Positions 10,410 to 21,619 of a DNA stretch of 64,000 nucleotides are shown in pieces. Numbering within the stretch: position 1 is the stretch's first letter; every line of letters begins with the position of its first letter. Both the position numbers and the translations under genes were made by a program. The stretch is from Pyrus communis (lineage: Eukaryota > Streptophyta > Magnoliopsida > Rosales > Rosaceae), in the NCBI RefSeq assembly GCF_963583255.1, contig NC_084818.1:8183649-8247648 (forward strand), written 5' to 3'. The notes under the pieces were generated by a model. The model did no database searches. It was not told the DNA's origin and saw only the letters and a list, made by a program, of their open reading frames with translations.

Positions 10410-11906
10410 TCAAAGCTTTTCTTCTGTGTTGTCGAACTTGAAATCGAAGGCATTGACACCAGTATAAACACCATCGTCTATGTTGCTAGTAATTGTTTCC
10501 CCGCTCATAAGAGTATCGCGCTGGGTGTAGGAGAAGGGAACATCAAATGAAGCCTCGGCTGCTACATACTTCACCTTAACCCTAGTCATTGCTTGCAGAA
10601 CAACTTTATACACAACCTCCTTTTGACTACTTGTGACTGTCTCAGTTACTCCAAATTGAGCTGTTCCAGTAAATCCAATCTTCACCTTGTTATCGTCTGC
10701 AATTATTGGAATTGCGGTATTGGTACTGCTTTTGACATCAGGCAACTTCAAAATTGACGAGACGCTAGAGTACTTCCAATTACTTCTCGTTGTTTGTGTA
10801 TACGAAGGCTTCACCTCTACAGGGTAAGATTCTTTGGTACGGTTAATGACCTCTCCCACGACCATTTCAACAATGTGTTGGTTGTAGATCCTTGCACGAT
10901 AGAGGCGAAGAGAAATACCACTGATATCCCTCCATAAGGGGAGAACCTCTTCCACCTCAAGGTACGCCTCTTTGTCAATAGTGGGGGCATTTGCATTGAG
11001 ACTGCTAGTAATTGTGCTGATGGTAAATCTCTTGCAGAAATTATTGTTGCGCATGCTGCGGAGAGCAATGACATTGTCACCTACTTTGATCGGCCAAAAC
11101 AAGGTATCGGAATCATTGTCGGTGAAGTCATCTGAGTCGGCACATATCCAGTCGTCCTTGGAAAGTCTCCAGAATTTCCCCGAGGAATTGGACTTTATGT
11201 GGACAGTTCCATCAGCGTTGGTGAAGACCTCGTTTCCCACAGATGGATCTTCAATGTCATTGGATTCGAACTGCAGCAGATGTGGTTGTTGGTCGATCAA
11301 GCGGGCACTGAGGTAGTTGCCATTACGGCCTTTGAACGCCACATGCTTGGGAAGTAACTTGACTGGCCCCAATGATTCCCAGTCGATGACCATGAACACA
11401 TCCATAAACTTCTGGCTAGGTGATTCCCGATACGAGTATATGAAACCCCAGTATTTGTCATTCGGATTGTTTTGCACCAATGCTACGTACTTTCCACTGT
11501 GGACATGGCGGAATCGGAGTCCTATATAATTAGTACTTCTGGCATCATGAACCGGGAGGCTATCGTCATATGCGTAGATAGGTTCAAGCAAGGTACACGA
11601 GAACCTGGATTTGTCTTCGTCTGGTTCATCAGCACCAGCAACAATCTGAGTATAACCACAAGCAGGCATCACCCAGTATTTGTTGTTGCAGCAGCATCTA
11701 ATGTGCACTAGTCCTTCATTCCCATTACTCTTTGCCTTCTCCACTTCAAATTTTGTGTAATCGCTCCATGCTTCCTCTCCTGTGAAATTGATATACCTTG
11801 CAGCTGGCATGACTCGCTTCAGCTTCTCATCTGCATCAATATCGAATCACAAATATTTGTCGTTGTAGTTCGACTTGAGCACCACAAACCTGGGCAATGT
11901 TGACAT
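10410..11906 (-). pseudogene. amaranthin-like lectin with aerolysin-like domain, copy 2, one nonsense codon
   Basis: A single continuous frame of 498 codons runs from ATG at 11906 to TGA at 10410, with no intron. It is interrupted only by TGA at codon 20 (11847-11849). Copy 1 has CGA (Arg) there, so this is a C-to-T change at a CpG. The longest uninterrupted frame starts at Met33 (11810) and is 466 aa. The domains are two consecutive agglutinin (amaranthin) beta-trefoil repeats (about 1-150 and 155-310; both contain the F/W-rich pattern, for example KFWRLSKDDWICA and GKYVALVQ). An ETX/MTX2 aerolysin-like region follows (about 320-498, Ser/Thr/Val-rich alternating strands). Known family role: glycan binding by the trefoils; membrane pore formation by the tail is known in relatives and only inferred here. 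No signal peptide is seen, so the product would be cytosolic. Whether translation from Met33 gives a useful protein is unknown, because that removes the first strands of trefoil 1. It could be a fresh pseudogene or a segregating null allele. Confidence 0.85.
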
Positions 11907-12080
11907 TCTAATTCTCTCCTTGCGAGGTTCTGAAGTCGATCCCGATCTCCCACAACTCGCGTTAACTTAAGCACTTCTCCAGAAAACTTGGCTATGTTTC
12001 ATCAACCATCTCATGTCCACATTATTAATCGTCATGATATCACGGCATCTCATTTTCAAACATTATATTGGGAGAAAAGA
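11907..12080 (-). promoter_or_regulatory. proximal 5' region of lectin copy 2
   Basis: The sequence is conserved with 2740-2935 upstream of copy 1 and partly with 14800-14960 beside copy 3. Conservation across three copies fits a shared promoter/leader that was duplicated with the gene. Confidence 0.45.
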
Positions 12081-12497
12081 TGGAAGATGTCGTACGAAAA
12101 TAATGGTGGTGCTTTATATGATGGGTGTTGCAATAATGGAGGCGATGCATTGTACTTCAAACACTTGAGGTACTACTCTATTTGTCTTTGTCCGAAGTTT
12201 TGTCTCAATTGGTTTTTACCCGGAAGATTTTTTGCCGAGGCCCATATCATTAGTGCACACAATCTAGCTTGATGTTTTCTTTCTTGGAAGCCTTTGTATT
12301 TTATAGTTAGCAGTGCTAATGTTTCTGAGGCCTTTTTCTGTTTTATGAAGTTCCAAAAAGCATCTGATTCAACAAAAAAACATAAATAAATAAAATAAAA
12401 TAATAATAGATATAAATTAAGCCATGGCATCACGGATTACATAATATAGTTGAATACTGAACAACTTGGAGCTAGTGGTGGATAAAAAAAAAAGAAG

Positions 12498-12699
12498 GGA
12501 GGCAGATTCTCTGTCTTCCCACTTCCCGTGCCCTCCTGTTTTGTGTGGTCACGGTTAAGCCACGTCAACATTTTATATATATTTTTTTATAGAGATAATA
12601 AGACAAAAAAAAAATAGTAATATAAAATGTTGACGTGACTTAACCGTGATCACACAAACAAGAAGGCACAGAAAATGGGAGGGCAGAGAATCTGCCTCC
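12498..12699. mobile_element. foldback MITE (~200 bp)
   Basis: The ends are inverted: GGAGGCAGATTCTCTG at left and CAGAGAATCTGCCTCC at right. Pairing continues inward (GTCACGGTTAAGCCACGTCAAC against GTTGACGTGACTTAACCGTGATC), leaving only an AT-rich loop. There is no coding capacity. The target duplication is not certain in the A-rich flanks. Confidence 0.8.
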
Positions 12700-13028
12700 A
12701 AAAAGAAAAGGATGCTCTATCCACTATTTGCCTCTAGTTGTGTAGCATTCAACATAATATAGTTCTTAATTATCTCGTAACATATAGTATTTACTAAGTG
12801 TAATATTGTAAAGGACAAGACTTAATGTTTGTTAAGAACTTGTTAAGAGTTTGTTATTTTAGGTTTGTTAGTTTTGGTTAGTTAGATGAGTTGTCATTAC
12901 AAGGGTATTAATATCTTTTATATATACACAAGTGTAATATTATTTTCATTATGAAATGAATCATAATTTCTCAATATGGTATTAGAGCCAACTTGGTCCA
13001 AACCAAACTTATCATTTGCAGTTAATCT

Positions 13029-13484
13029 GTGTGTCAATTCATGCAAAGTTCAAGAGAATCAAATCTTCAAACAATCAAGAGAATCCTTAGGTATCTCAAA
13101 GGTAATATTAACCTTGGTCTCCGTTTTCCAAAATGTTCAAAATCACTTAGTATCAATGCATTCTTAGATGCAGATTGGACAGGCTGCCATATAGACAGAA
13201 GATCTTCTTGTGGCTTTTGTATTTTTTTGAGAGACTCTGTCATTAGCTGAAGTATCAAGAAACAACCAACAGTGGCAAGATCTTCCACTGAGGCTAAGTA
13301 CAAATCACTTGCCAACACTGCAGTTGAAATTACTTGGATTTGCAAATTATTGGTTGATGTTGGGTTAATTCTTCCTTGTCCTCCAAAGATGTGGTGTGAC
13401 AACATCTTTGCCATATCCTTGGCCAAAAATCCAATCTTCCATGCCATAACAAACATGTGGAAAAATCGATTACCACTACATTAG
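13029..13484 (+). pseudogene. copia RNase H remnant
   Basis: The frame reads TIKRILRYLKG, FLDADWTGC and RRSSCGFCIFL, then a TGA at 13248-13250 in place of the usual Trp, and continues in the same frame as VARSSTEAKYKSL and MWCDNIFAISLAKNPIFH. These are the hallmark blocks of Ty1/copia RNase H (DADW, SSTEAEY). It is a 5'-truncated, inactive pol end between two LTRs. Confidence 0.85.
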
Positions 13485-13728
13485 AGAGAAAGTTTTGTCC
13501 AAAAAGTGTCTGTTCATTTTGCCTACACATAAGACTAAATTGCTGATATATGCACTAAGTCATTGGTCAAGTCAAGATTTCTTCTTTTCACCTCAGTTAC
13601 CTCAGTTTAGGTTGAGGCGGAATATTAAGGGCAATATTGTAAAGAAAAGGCTTGTATTTGTTAACTTGTTAAGAGGTTGCTATTTTAGTTTTGGTTATTT
13701 GAATGGGTTGTCATTACAAAAGTATCAA

Positions 13729-14342
13729 TGTCACATCCCAGTCCTAGCTTTGTCGTAGCATGATATTGTTCACTTTGGGCCTCAGCCATGTCCTCATCGT
13801 TTTGTTTCTAGAAACTCGCACGAGAACTTCCCAGTTGGTCACCCATCCTGGGAATGCTCTCACCCAAACTCGCTGAACTTTGGAGTTCCGATGAAACCCA
13901 AATCCAGTGAGCTTCCAAAAGACCTCGTGTTATATGGAGGTAGGCATGTACATATAAGGCACATCACCCCCTCTCCGTTGGTCGATGTGGGATGTTACAA
14001 TCCACCTCCTTAGGGGTCCAATATCCTCGTCGGCACACTCACTCAACACGGCAGAATGGCTCTGATACCATTCTGTCACATCTCAATCCTAGCTTTGCCG
14101 TAGCACGATATTTTCCGCTTTGGACCTGGCCATGCCCTCACGGTGTTGTTTCTAGGAACTTACACGAGAACTTTCTAGTGGGTCATCCATCCTGGGAATG
14201 CTCTCGCCCAAACTCGCTAACTTCGGAGTTTTGATGGAACCCGAAGCCAGTGAGCTCCCAAAAGGCCTCGTGCTATATGGAGGTGGGCATATACATATAA
14301 GGCACATCACCTCCTCTCCGTTGGTCAATATGGGATGTTACA
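13729..14342 (-). mobile_element. intact Cassandra TRIM with 5-bp target duplication
   Basis: Two LTRs (13729-13999 and 14074-14342, 271 and 269 bp) flank a 74-bp interior. The primer site, read on the minus strand, is TGGTATCAGAGCC (plus 14058-14070). The right-hand copy is therefore the 5' LTR. ATCAA is duplicated at 13724-13728 and 14343-14347. Each LTR holds a 5S rRNA-derived stretch on the minus strand (about 13815-13905 and 14165-14250), including the box C-like GGATGG(G)TGACC. In this family the 5S part supplies RNA polymerase III promoter motifs. There is no coding sequence, so movement needs proteins from other elements. Confidence 0.93.
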
Positions 14343-14639
14343 ATCAATATCTTGTAGATAAACACAATTGTAATAATATTTTCATTATGAAATGGAATCA
14401 TAATTTCCCCAATAACATTTAATTTGTGATAACCGAAGCCTTAATTTATATCTATCAATTTGAAAATGAGATGTCACGATATCATGACTAGTAGTATGAG
14501 ACTTGCAAGTGGTTAAGAACACTTACTTCCGCATTTGAAATCCTAAATTTTTTAATATTGTTTATTAAAAGAAGCCCCAAATTCGATTCCTCTATCACCT
14601 ATGTCCTTTCACTTGTATAATAAAAAATTGCTTTATCTA

Positions 14640-14960
14640 CTTCAAATTTTCTGCGTCGGTCCCTGCAGCCTTCTCTCCTATGAAAATAATGTATCATGCA
14701 ACTTCCATGATTTGCTTCAGATTCACATCTACAGTCGAAATCCTATATTCTTTTGTTTAGTTCTTTAAAAGTATTTGTTGTTGCAGTTTGACCTGAGCAC
14801 CGCAAATAATTCTGTCCTCTTTTTCGATCTCCAACAACTCACGTTAACTTAATCACTTTTCCAGAACTTGGTAATGTTTGATATTATTTGTAAATATTAA
14901 CCATTGGAACCATCTCATGTCCCTCTTTACATAACACATCGTGGTGAAATTGTGACATCT
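14640..14960 (-). pseudogene. amaranthin-like lectin remnant, copy 3 (5' end only)
   Basis: On the minus strand this piece matches the beginning of the lectin genes and their upstream flank. It has the start of the first agglutinin domain in broken frames (plus-strand CATGATTTGCTTCAGATTC compared with copy 1 around 2608). The flank words AACTCACGTTAACTTAA and CCATCTCATGTCCC are shared with 2760-2835 and 11947-12016. The rest of the gene is absent. Confidence 0.6.
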
Positions 14961-15566
14961 CATTTTCAAATTGATAGATATAAGCCAAACACTGAGCATG
15001 GCATCACGGATTATATATTATTGATCATTTAAACAAAAAATGGCTCCAAAAAAATGGCACAACCCAAGCTATTTGAAAAAAAGAAAAGAAATGATAAACA
15101 CGCAACACTCACGGTCTTTTTTACGTCTCATATACCATTGTTCAGCCATGTTTGTTGTTTCCTTTTGATTTAATCCATCCGATGGCTAGAAATAAAAAAA
15201 AAGTGTGCGAGAAGTTAAAAATGGTATGTAAAAACCACATCCCATAAAGAATATATACAAAAATGATCTTTAGACGTGAAATTACTAACTTTGTTTCTAT
15301 TCTGGTAGTATTCCCCAGTTTGTATTTGAATAAAATATCCAATCTACAGTGCCGATCTCTATCCTTTTATGAAAGTCTTGGTACCTTCTTATGCATCTAA
15401 TGAAGCTCATAACCTATCCAGTTGCTTCTTCCATTGGGTTGCCCTTTTCCTAGTTTGTTTTCATATTAAGAGATGACTACAGCGAACATGCTTCACGTTC
15501 TTTGTGTTCTGCTGTACATGCATGAATTTGGGCCATTGAATCTGAATTTGGGCAGCGGCAGAAAAC

Positions 15567-18346
15567 TCATGAACTATCACGCGGAGTAGGGAAGATAAGT
15601 CCATCTTTTAGATGCCCTACTGATGTAGGACATAACCATTTCAGCACATTTGGACCCAAGACCTGATCAAAAGAAAAATGACTTGCAATGTTAACTTTCT
15701 CACAGATTTTAATAACAAATATACGAAGATACAAAATACACACGTAGAGGTGGCACAGAAAGAGTGGGATAGATAGAGACCGAAGTGATGTTTGTGTAGA
15801 TACTAAGATTGTACGGATGTCTGTAACTCTGCCCAGATTTCTTAGCCAACCATGCTGCCCTTATTCCTGCATAATACTGGTAAGAGATCCATGTTAGCTC
15901 TGTGTCAATTATTCAGAGAAGGAAAAAATAGCTCCAGTTCCAATTACGAAATGTCACAGTTACCTCTATAGTTGTCATATTATGGGCGATGAGGTAGAAA
16001 TGCCAACCTAAAAGAGTTCCAAGCATTAAGCTCAAGGAAGCCATCACTATTCCAGACACAACCTGAATAACCAGTGAAGATGATTGGTGATGCAACAAAG
16101 GCTTTTAAGTTCAAATCACTTTGAACTGCAATAGAACTTCATTAAAAATTCAACTAAATTAGAGTAATAAATCTTTAACTTTCTAAGTAGTTGACCAAGC
16201 TCAAGTTGTTATAAAGATGAAAATCTGTTGTAAAGGACACTCGCCCACAATAAATCGATCGGCTAATTAACCTTCTCAGTAGCACTATTTGTAATCTATC
16301 CTAAGTTCCAAATTCAATTCAAAATTCCTGTTGATTTAAAACTTTATGGTTCGTTGCCTTAACATTTCATAACTGATAGAATATATTATTGGTCTAATGC
16401 AAGTTATTTTTCGGTACGTGGTATCAATTACTAAAACGGACTCATTTATATGACTGTTACACTAAGCAACTAGTCCTCCAAATTTCTGTGCAGTTGAAAT
16501 TTGAGCCATAAAACATCCGTTGTAGTAGAAAGCACTATATCTGCATCTAACTCATTAAGTGTGCATAAACACAGAAGAGGCTTAACTAGGTTCTTGATGT
16601 AACTTAAGTACGTAGGAATTTACTCCAAATCAAGAAATCAGAAACAGATAAACGTCCTCAGCACCAAAGGAAAAAACCAAAAGTGCACTAACTCACATAA
16701 AAAACCTTGTGGCTAACACGTCCACTGAATTCTAAGTCCTTTTGAGATGCACACTTTATAATGATCACCTAAACATGTTGAAATCCTTCAGTCAGAATTT
16801 GAGGCGGCTTATTATTATATGATAAAGTTCATAGCATGTAAAAGGAAGAACCAGACAAACTTAACTGTAGAGTACAAGCATCCTAGTGTTGCATATAAAA
16901 CAAGCATCAAAAATGCCTTGTAGTTCCAATAACCAACACAGTTATTGATCCACAGGCAGTGATGATCCTGCACCCAATTTTGGCATGAAAAATATAAACG
17001 GAAAAATATAATGTGTGCAAAAGAATCATGATTAATATAACATGGAAATGACAATGTAATTCAACCTACCATTCTTAAAACACACCTTCGGCAGACCCGA
17101 CAATGATGAGCCCTGGGAGGCTTGTATGTAGAACACTTGTCACAGTGCCCCTGTCAGAGATCAAGGATCCAAAGTTTCAAAATTAGCTACAGAGAGAAGA
17201 AATCAGCATTACTAATGTGCGGCTAGATGCACCGCAATAACATACTTGATGACATGAACTCTTCAGAAATTCATTGAAAGTGGGTTGCAGGGGGAAGAGA
17301 GAGAGAAAGAGAGAGAGAGAGCGCTTTGCTTTTATCTTGTGTCACTATGTCCTGTGTCCATATTCCTATGGTTGCAATTGTATAAGCTTTACTTTCAGTT
17401 TCATCTCACTGGTAACCTAATCATATGACATCTCTATCTCTACTATACTAACAAATATCCACCTTGATGAAACAGGTAAAAGAACTGACTCACGCTCGAA
17501 AGATCTCCTTCAACAAGCAATGCAATCAACTCAGCAGTCCAACTCTCGTATTTTCTATGCATACTCCCTAAACAACCAAGCTTTAAGCATGTATGCTGAC
17601 TAATTTGTTGATGCTGCTATCAGCAAACAACAAATGAGTAACTCATAAAATTTCTCAATTCTCACTGTTTTAGGGCCTAAACCCGATAAATCACACAAGA
17701 AACAGATGTAAGAGCCAATGGGGTGAGAATAACTACTAATCTGTATTGCCATTTGCCAAGATTCAAAAACTTATTATTTGACTTGCTATACAATGAATCC
17801 ACTCAAATGAGCATCGAAATTGTTCCAAATTTCACAAACAACAGTTAATCTAACTAACCCTTAGTCGAAACGAGCATCAGAATCATTCATCAAATCTATA
17901 ACATTACTAATTAGATACATTCTCAACAACCCATTAACACACCACTCAAAACTTGCATTCTACTCAACATCCAAACATAAAGCATTAAAACCAAAAATTC
18001 AATTCATCATCTTTCCCTCAATTTTCTCACCAACCAAACAGAAAATACCAAAAAAGCGCTCCAAAAAGCTCACACTTTTCTTAGATTCTTGATCGGAGAC
18101 CGAACTATCTTCAACATCAGGGACGTAGGAAGCAGGAACATGACCTGGGTCGGTGAGAACACAGCAAAAAAAGGAGAAGAGGCAGAGAGATGCCAAGAAA
18201 ATGAAAACCAGAGCGTTCAGAGAACCAGCGGAGCTCTTCAATCCAGCCCAATCGTCGATGAAGATGAAAACCGTGATGTAACACACAACACCAATTAACA
18301 GAAACACCATTAAGATTGGGATTGACAGGAACCTTTCGAACTTCAT
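15567..18346 (-). CDS. PAT15: DHHC-type protein S-acyltransferase, PAT15-like
   Basis: Seven exons join in phase 0 with GT-AG introns: 18346-18074, 17150-17070, 16967-16866, 16768-16697, 16062-15964, 15876-15781 and 15662-15567. They give 272 aa. The enzyme transfers palmitate to cysteines of membrane-associated proteins. Visible features: membrane segments at about residues 6-28, 42-63, 133-152 and 178-201; the zinc-binding Cys-rich domain across exons 2-3 (CDKCSTYKPPRAHHCRVCRRCV); the catalytic DHHC at 119-122 split cleanly at the exon 2/3 border; TTIE at 206-209; and the C-terminal NITSVLGPNVLKWLCP. From memory the sequence is closer to Arabidopsis PAT15 than PAT16. The start at 18346 (MKFERFL) fits the family; an in-frame ATG nine codons upstream (18373) is possible. 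The exon 6 donor (TCG/GTCTCT) is weak. The frame is fully open, so the gene looks functional. Intron 1 is the longest (923 bp). Confidence 0.93.
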
Positions 18347-18379
18347 CGTGGGTTTGGGGGAAGATGGATTCAACAGGAA

Positions 18380-19195
18380 AGTTTTCCCTTGTTTTTCCCG
18401 TGAATTCTGTGTCTGAGGAAGGTCCGAGCGTTTTACTTGCTTATTTCTTTTTACTTTTTAGTTTCTAAATGTACCCAAGAATTTAAGACCAAATCACTTT
18501 TGGTCCTCTAGTTTGTTTTTTTTTTAATTTTGGGTCAAACTCCTCTAGTTTGGTTGAAGTTCACTTTTGTCCTTGTGTTTTCAATTGTCTCAATTTTCGT
18601 TCACGTAGTCTAGGGGGCGAGACAACACATTATATCTTTCATCCATTTTAATTAACGAAAAAAGCACAGACCATAGTCACTCCTCTCACAAACAAGTGCA
18701 ATCCAGTTAAAGATATAAAATAATAGTATTTTGTACCATAATATATCGACTATCTCTTTAATAAATTTATTTATAGGCATGTGGAACTCACATGTATTAA
18801 AGAGATACTCAATAATACAATCAATAAAAACGGTCAAATAACATTACTAAAAATAAAAAATTAACAAGTTATAAAAGATCTAAGCCTCCAAAGAGTAGAG
18901 TATAACCTACAACAGTGATATATTTTATATTATATATTCTACCCTATTCTTAGTATATTTTGATTAATAATTTGGAAGAATTTTGATACTTTGAATTGTA
19001 TTTCTAATATAGGACTTTTGATTTCTTCTGGAGCAAAACATAGCCAAATGGATGAATTTTGGAGTAATTCCAATTGGAGGACGTTCGTGAGTCACTTGGC
19101 TTGATCGTATCAAAATATCAGATTTTTCTACCAAGCGATGATTTTCTGGCAATAAAATAAAGGAGCAATGCGCAGTGCTGAAATAGTAACATTTT
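18380..19195. other. upstream region of PAT15-like gene, no further gene
   Basis: It holds the minus-strand promoter region of the acyltransferase gene. At about 18495-18620 there is a repeat-like stretch with 'cttttggtcctctagttt' phrases typical of dispersed plant repeats. The rest is AT-rich with nothing recognised. Confidence 0.4.
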
Positions 19196-19199
19196 GGGT

Positions 19200-20420
19200 T
19201 TAACTTGCGTTTTTGGAGCCCAAGATAACCTTGGATGGGTTCGTGGCCTCCTGGAGATGTGTTCAGAACGCTCTTATCTTTAAAACAACCTATCTGGGGC
19301 CAGATTTGGAGAATATTTGAGGCTAAAACGTGGCTGAACAGTTTTTGTGCAGCTTTTCCTAGTTTAATTAGGACTTTATTTTCTATTTTATTTTATTATT
19401 ATTTAGTTTCTTAGTGGGAATAAAATACTTGATTGTTAGGGTTTGTGCGCTGGTTTTAGAGAGATATTAAAAGGCTTTGGCCGGTTCTAGGTTTTGGGGG
19501 GGGGGGGGGGAGGCTTTCTTTTATGCAACTTTGGGGAGACAGAGAACTTGGCTAGGGTTCTTGGAGATTTTCTACTTTAAGGTGTTTTCATTCCTTTTAT
19601 TCTTAATAATATTTTCTATGATTTCAATTATGAATATTCGCAACTAATTCCTTTTGCTAGGGCGAAGCCTTGAGCCTTAGCATGAATATGTAATTTTTAT
19701 TCAATTGCTTTTGATTGTTTGCATGTGCACTTTGAATTACTAATCACCGTGATTAAAACTATCTAATTGTCTTAATGCCTGATCACCATTAGGATCCTTA
19801 GAAAAGTAATTTGATGCAGTTTTAGTCGGAAGGTTCCCTGAAATTGACACTGGCTTCTTGTGATTAATAATTGTAATTTCACTTAAGATGAACATCACGT
19901 CTTAAGGGTTGTATGGTTTTTCAAAGGGTTTTCATAAAGCATAATGAGTCTTTCATGTTTAGATTTAATCCGAACGTCTGGACGGGTTGCATGTTAGATA
20001 TACGTTCTATGTTGGAGGTTCCAAGTAGAATATAAATTAGGAAAACCTAACCTTCAAAGTGGCATGTGTAGATCATAAGTAATTGGTAAAAATACATAGG
20101 ATTGCTAGGTGATGGTGGAACCTTAGTGCTTTCTTAATTTGATTTTTCCAAGACAGTTTTCTTTTCCCTTCATCTTTAATATTGCATATTTGTTTATTTT
20201 TATTAATTAAATTCGTTTTAATTTAAGTAAATTATAAAACCAATCATCTCAACTTTCTGCTTTACAATAATTAATTGGAATTAGGTTTGTTTTGAATTAT
20301 TTAATAATCCCTGTGGAGAACGACCTTGCGAGAACCATTTTATACTACAACAACCTTGTCATTCTTGCAAGTAATATAAGAGTTTTTAACCCGTTTGCGT
20401 ATGGTAAAATCTCTATCAAT
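19200..20420. mobile_element. non-coding LTR-retrotransposon remnant
   Basis: No open frame. The stretch has phrases that I associate with the untranslated parts of large plant gypsy elements, such as 'gatcaccattaggatcc' and 'aatccctgtggagaacgacc'. It also has a 17-G run (about 19495-19511). LTR borders were not found. Confidence 0.35.
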
Positions 20421-21285
20421 CAGCAAGATGGAGACCTATCTCTTTTCTCTCTTACTCCTTCTTCCTCTTTCTACAAGCCATCGAAACCAAGATTTGTAGT
20501 TTTCGGGGCCAAGGGTTTCTTTCATGGTTCCCACCCATTGGAAATATAAGGAACCTTTTGATCCCCCGGAGCCCCGCCCCTCACCAACCACCCCCCCAAT
20601 ACTTACGTGAAGAACGTTTCTCCCTAGACATCATGTGTTGGTCGTCCCTTCCCTTGCCTTGTGCATGGTTTTTGTCCCATAATATTCTTCTTGGGCCTTT
20701 ATTTTGGCGATTTCAGATTTGTTTGGGATTTGCATGCTGGCTAGATTCTTCATCGATCTAACTGGGCCTGTAGTGGGTGTTGTTTTCATCGTTAGATATT
20801 GGATGGACCTACTCCTTGTGTCCATTTTTGCTTTCTTCTCAAGATGTTGCGGAGGTGAATGTGGTCGTCACTTAGCCAACTAATCAAGTTCTTCATTGAG
20901 GAGGTGGAGCTTTTTTGGCTCAGGCGAATCAAAGTTCATGGTGCTGATGTGATATTGCGCTACTGGGGTGACGTTTTGACCCTCTTATGATGTGTCCTTC
21001 GGAAGTTGAGCGATCAAGCCATTCTTTGGTCGTGTTGCAACGTTGTCCCAAGCTTATAGAGCATTTGTTCGATCGCTCAAGATTTCTATGTGCACCGAAT
21101 GTTAATGTGTAGGTCTTGTTTGCTATCAAGCTCTAACTTGGTTGTAAAATTGAGTAATCATTTGCTTTCTGTCTTGTAAGTTGGTGGTTTACATAACGTT
21201 GATTATTTTTAGTATTTGCAAGTCCCTCCTATGATAGGTTGCATATAATAAGACGATCTTAAAACGTTGATTTTTGAGAGCTTTC
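20421..21285. other. no gene recognised
   Basis: Only short frames occur (20292-20549, 20558-20761), with no recognisable domain. Possibly LINE- or retroelement-derived, but no motif supports that. Confidence 0.3.
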
Positions 21286-21290
21286 CATCA

Positions 21291-21613
21291 AATAGTTGGA
21301 TCAGTAGCAAGTTCATGTTCTTTCCTTGCGATCTGCTAAACACTTAAGTAGTCAATTGTCCAACAATAGCAATAGTCATAGGAACCCTTGTATGATGATG
21401 TTTAATGTTTCTGAAAACCAAATGGTTCCTAACTCTGAAAATTTGTTGCAGACAAGTAAGGCTTTACTCATACATGAAAGAGATTGACCATCAAGATTAA
21501 ACATCATCATACAGGGGTTCCTATGACTATTGCTATTGTTGGACAATTGACTACTTTAGTAGCAGATCCCAAGGAAAGAACATGGACTTGCTAGTTGCTA
21601 ATTATCCAACTAT
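21291..21613. repeat. inverted repeat with ~115-bp arms and ~90-bp loop
   Basis: The left arm (21291-21405) and right arm (21496-21613) are reverse complements with only a few differences. Both share CAATTGTCCAACAATAGC and its complement, and GGAACCC(T/C)TGTATGATG. The loop also carries GTTGCAGACAAGTAA, repeated just past the right arm (about 21620). A transcript would fold into a long hairpin. Confidence 0.85.
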
Positions 21614-21619
21614 ATATTT

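Larger units (their letters stand above)
12792..14411 (+). mobile_element. deleted Ty1/copia element with Cassandra nested in its 3' LTR
   Basis: The 5' LTR (about 12792-12973) ends ...AATTTCTCA and is followed by the primer site TGGTATTAGAGCC (12977-12989). The interior (12990 to about 13620) keeps only the RNase H end of pol. A purine tract, GAGGCGGAA, precedes the 3' LTR, which is split into 13623-13728 and 14348-14411. The LTR halves align with the 5' LTR (for example TTTTCATTATGAAATG near both ends). Gag, protease, integrase and reverse transcriptase are deleted. Confidence 0.8.

Noticed and set aside
10410..11810. Bacterial toxin gene or contamination
   Set aside because: The aerolysin-like tail is fused to plant amaranthin domains, which is a known plant combination. 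Flanks and duplications are plant-like.
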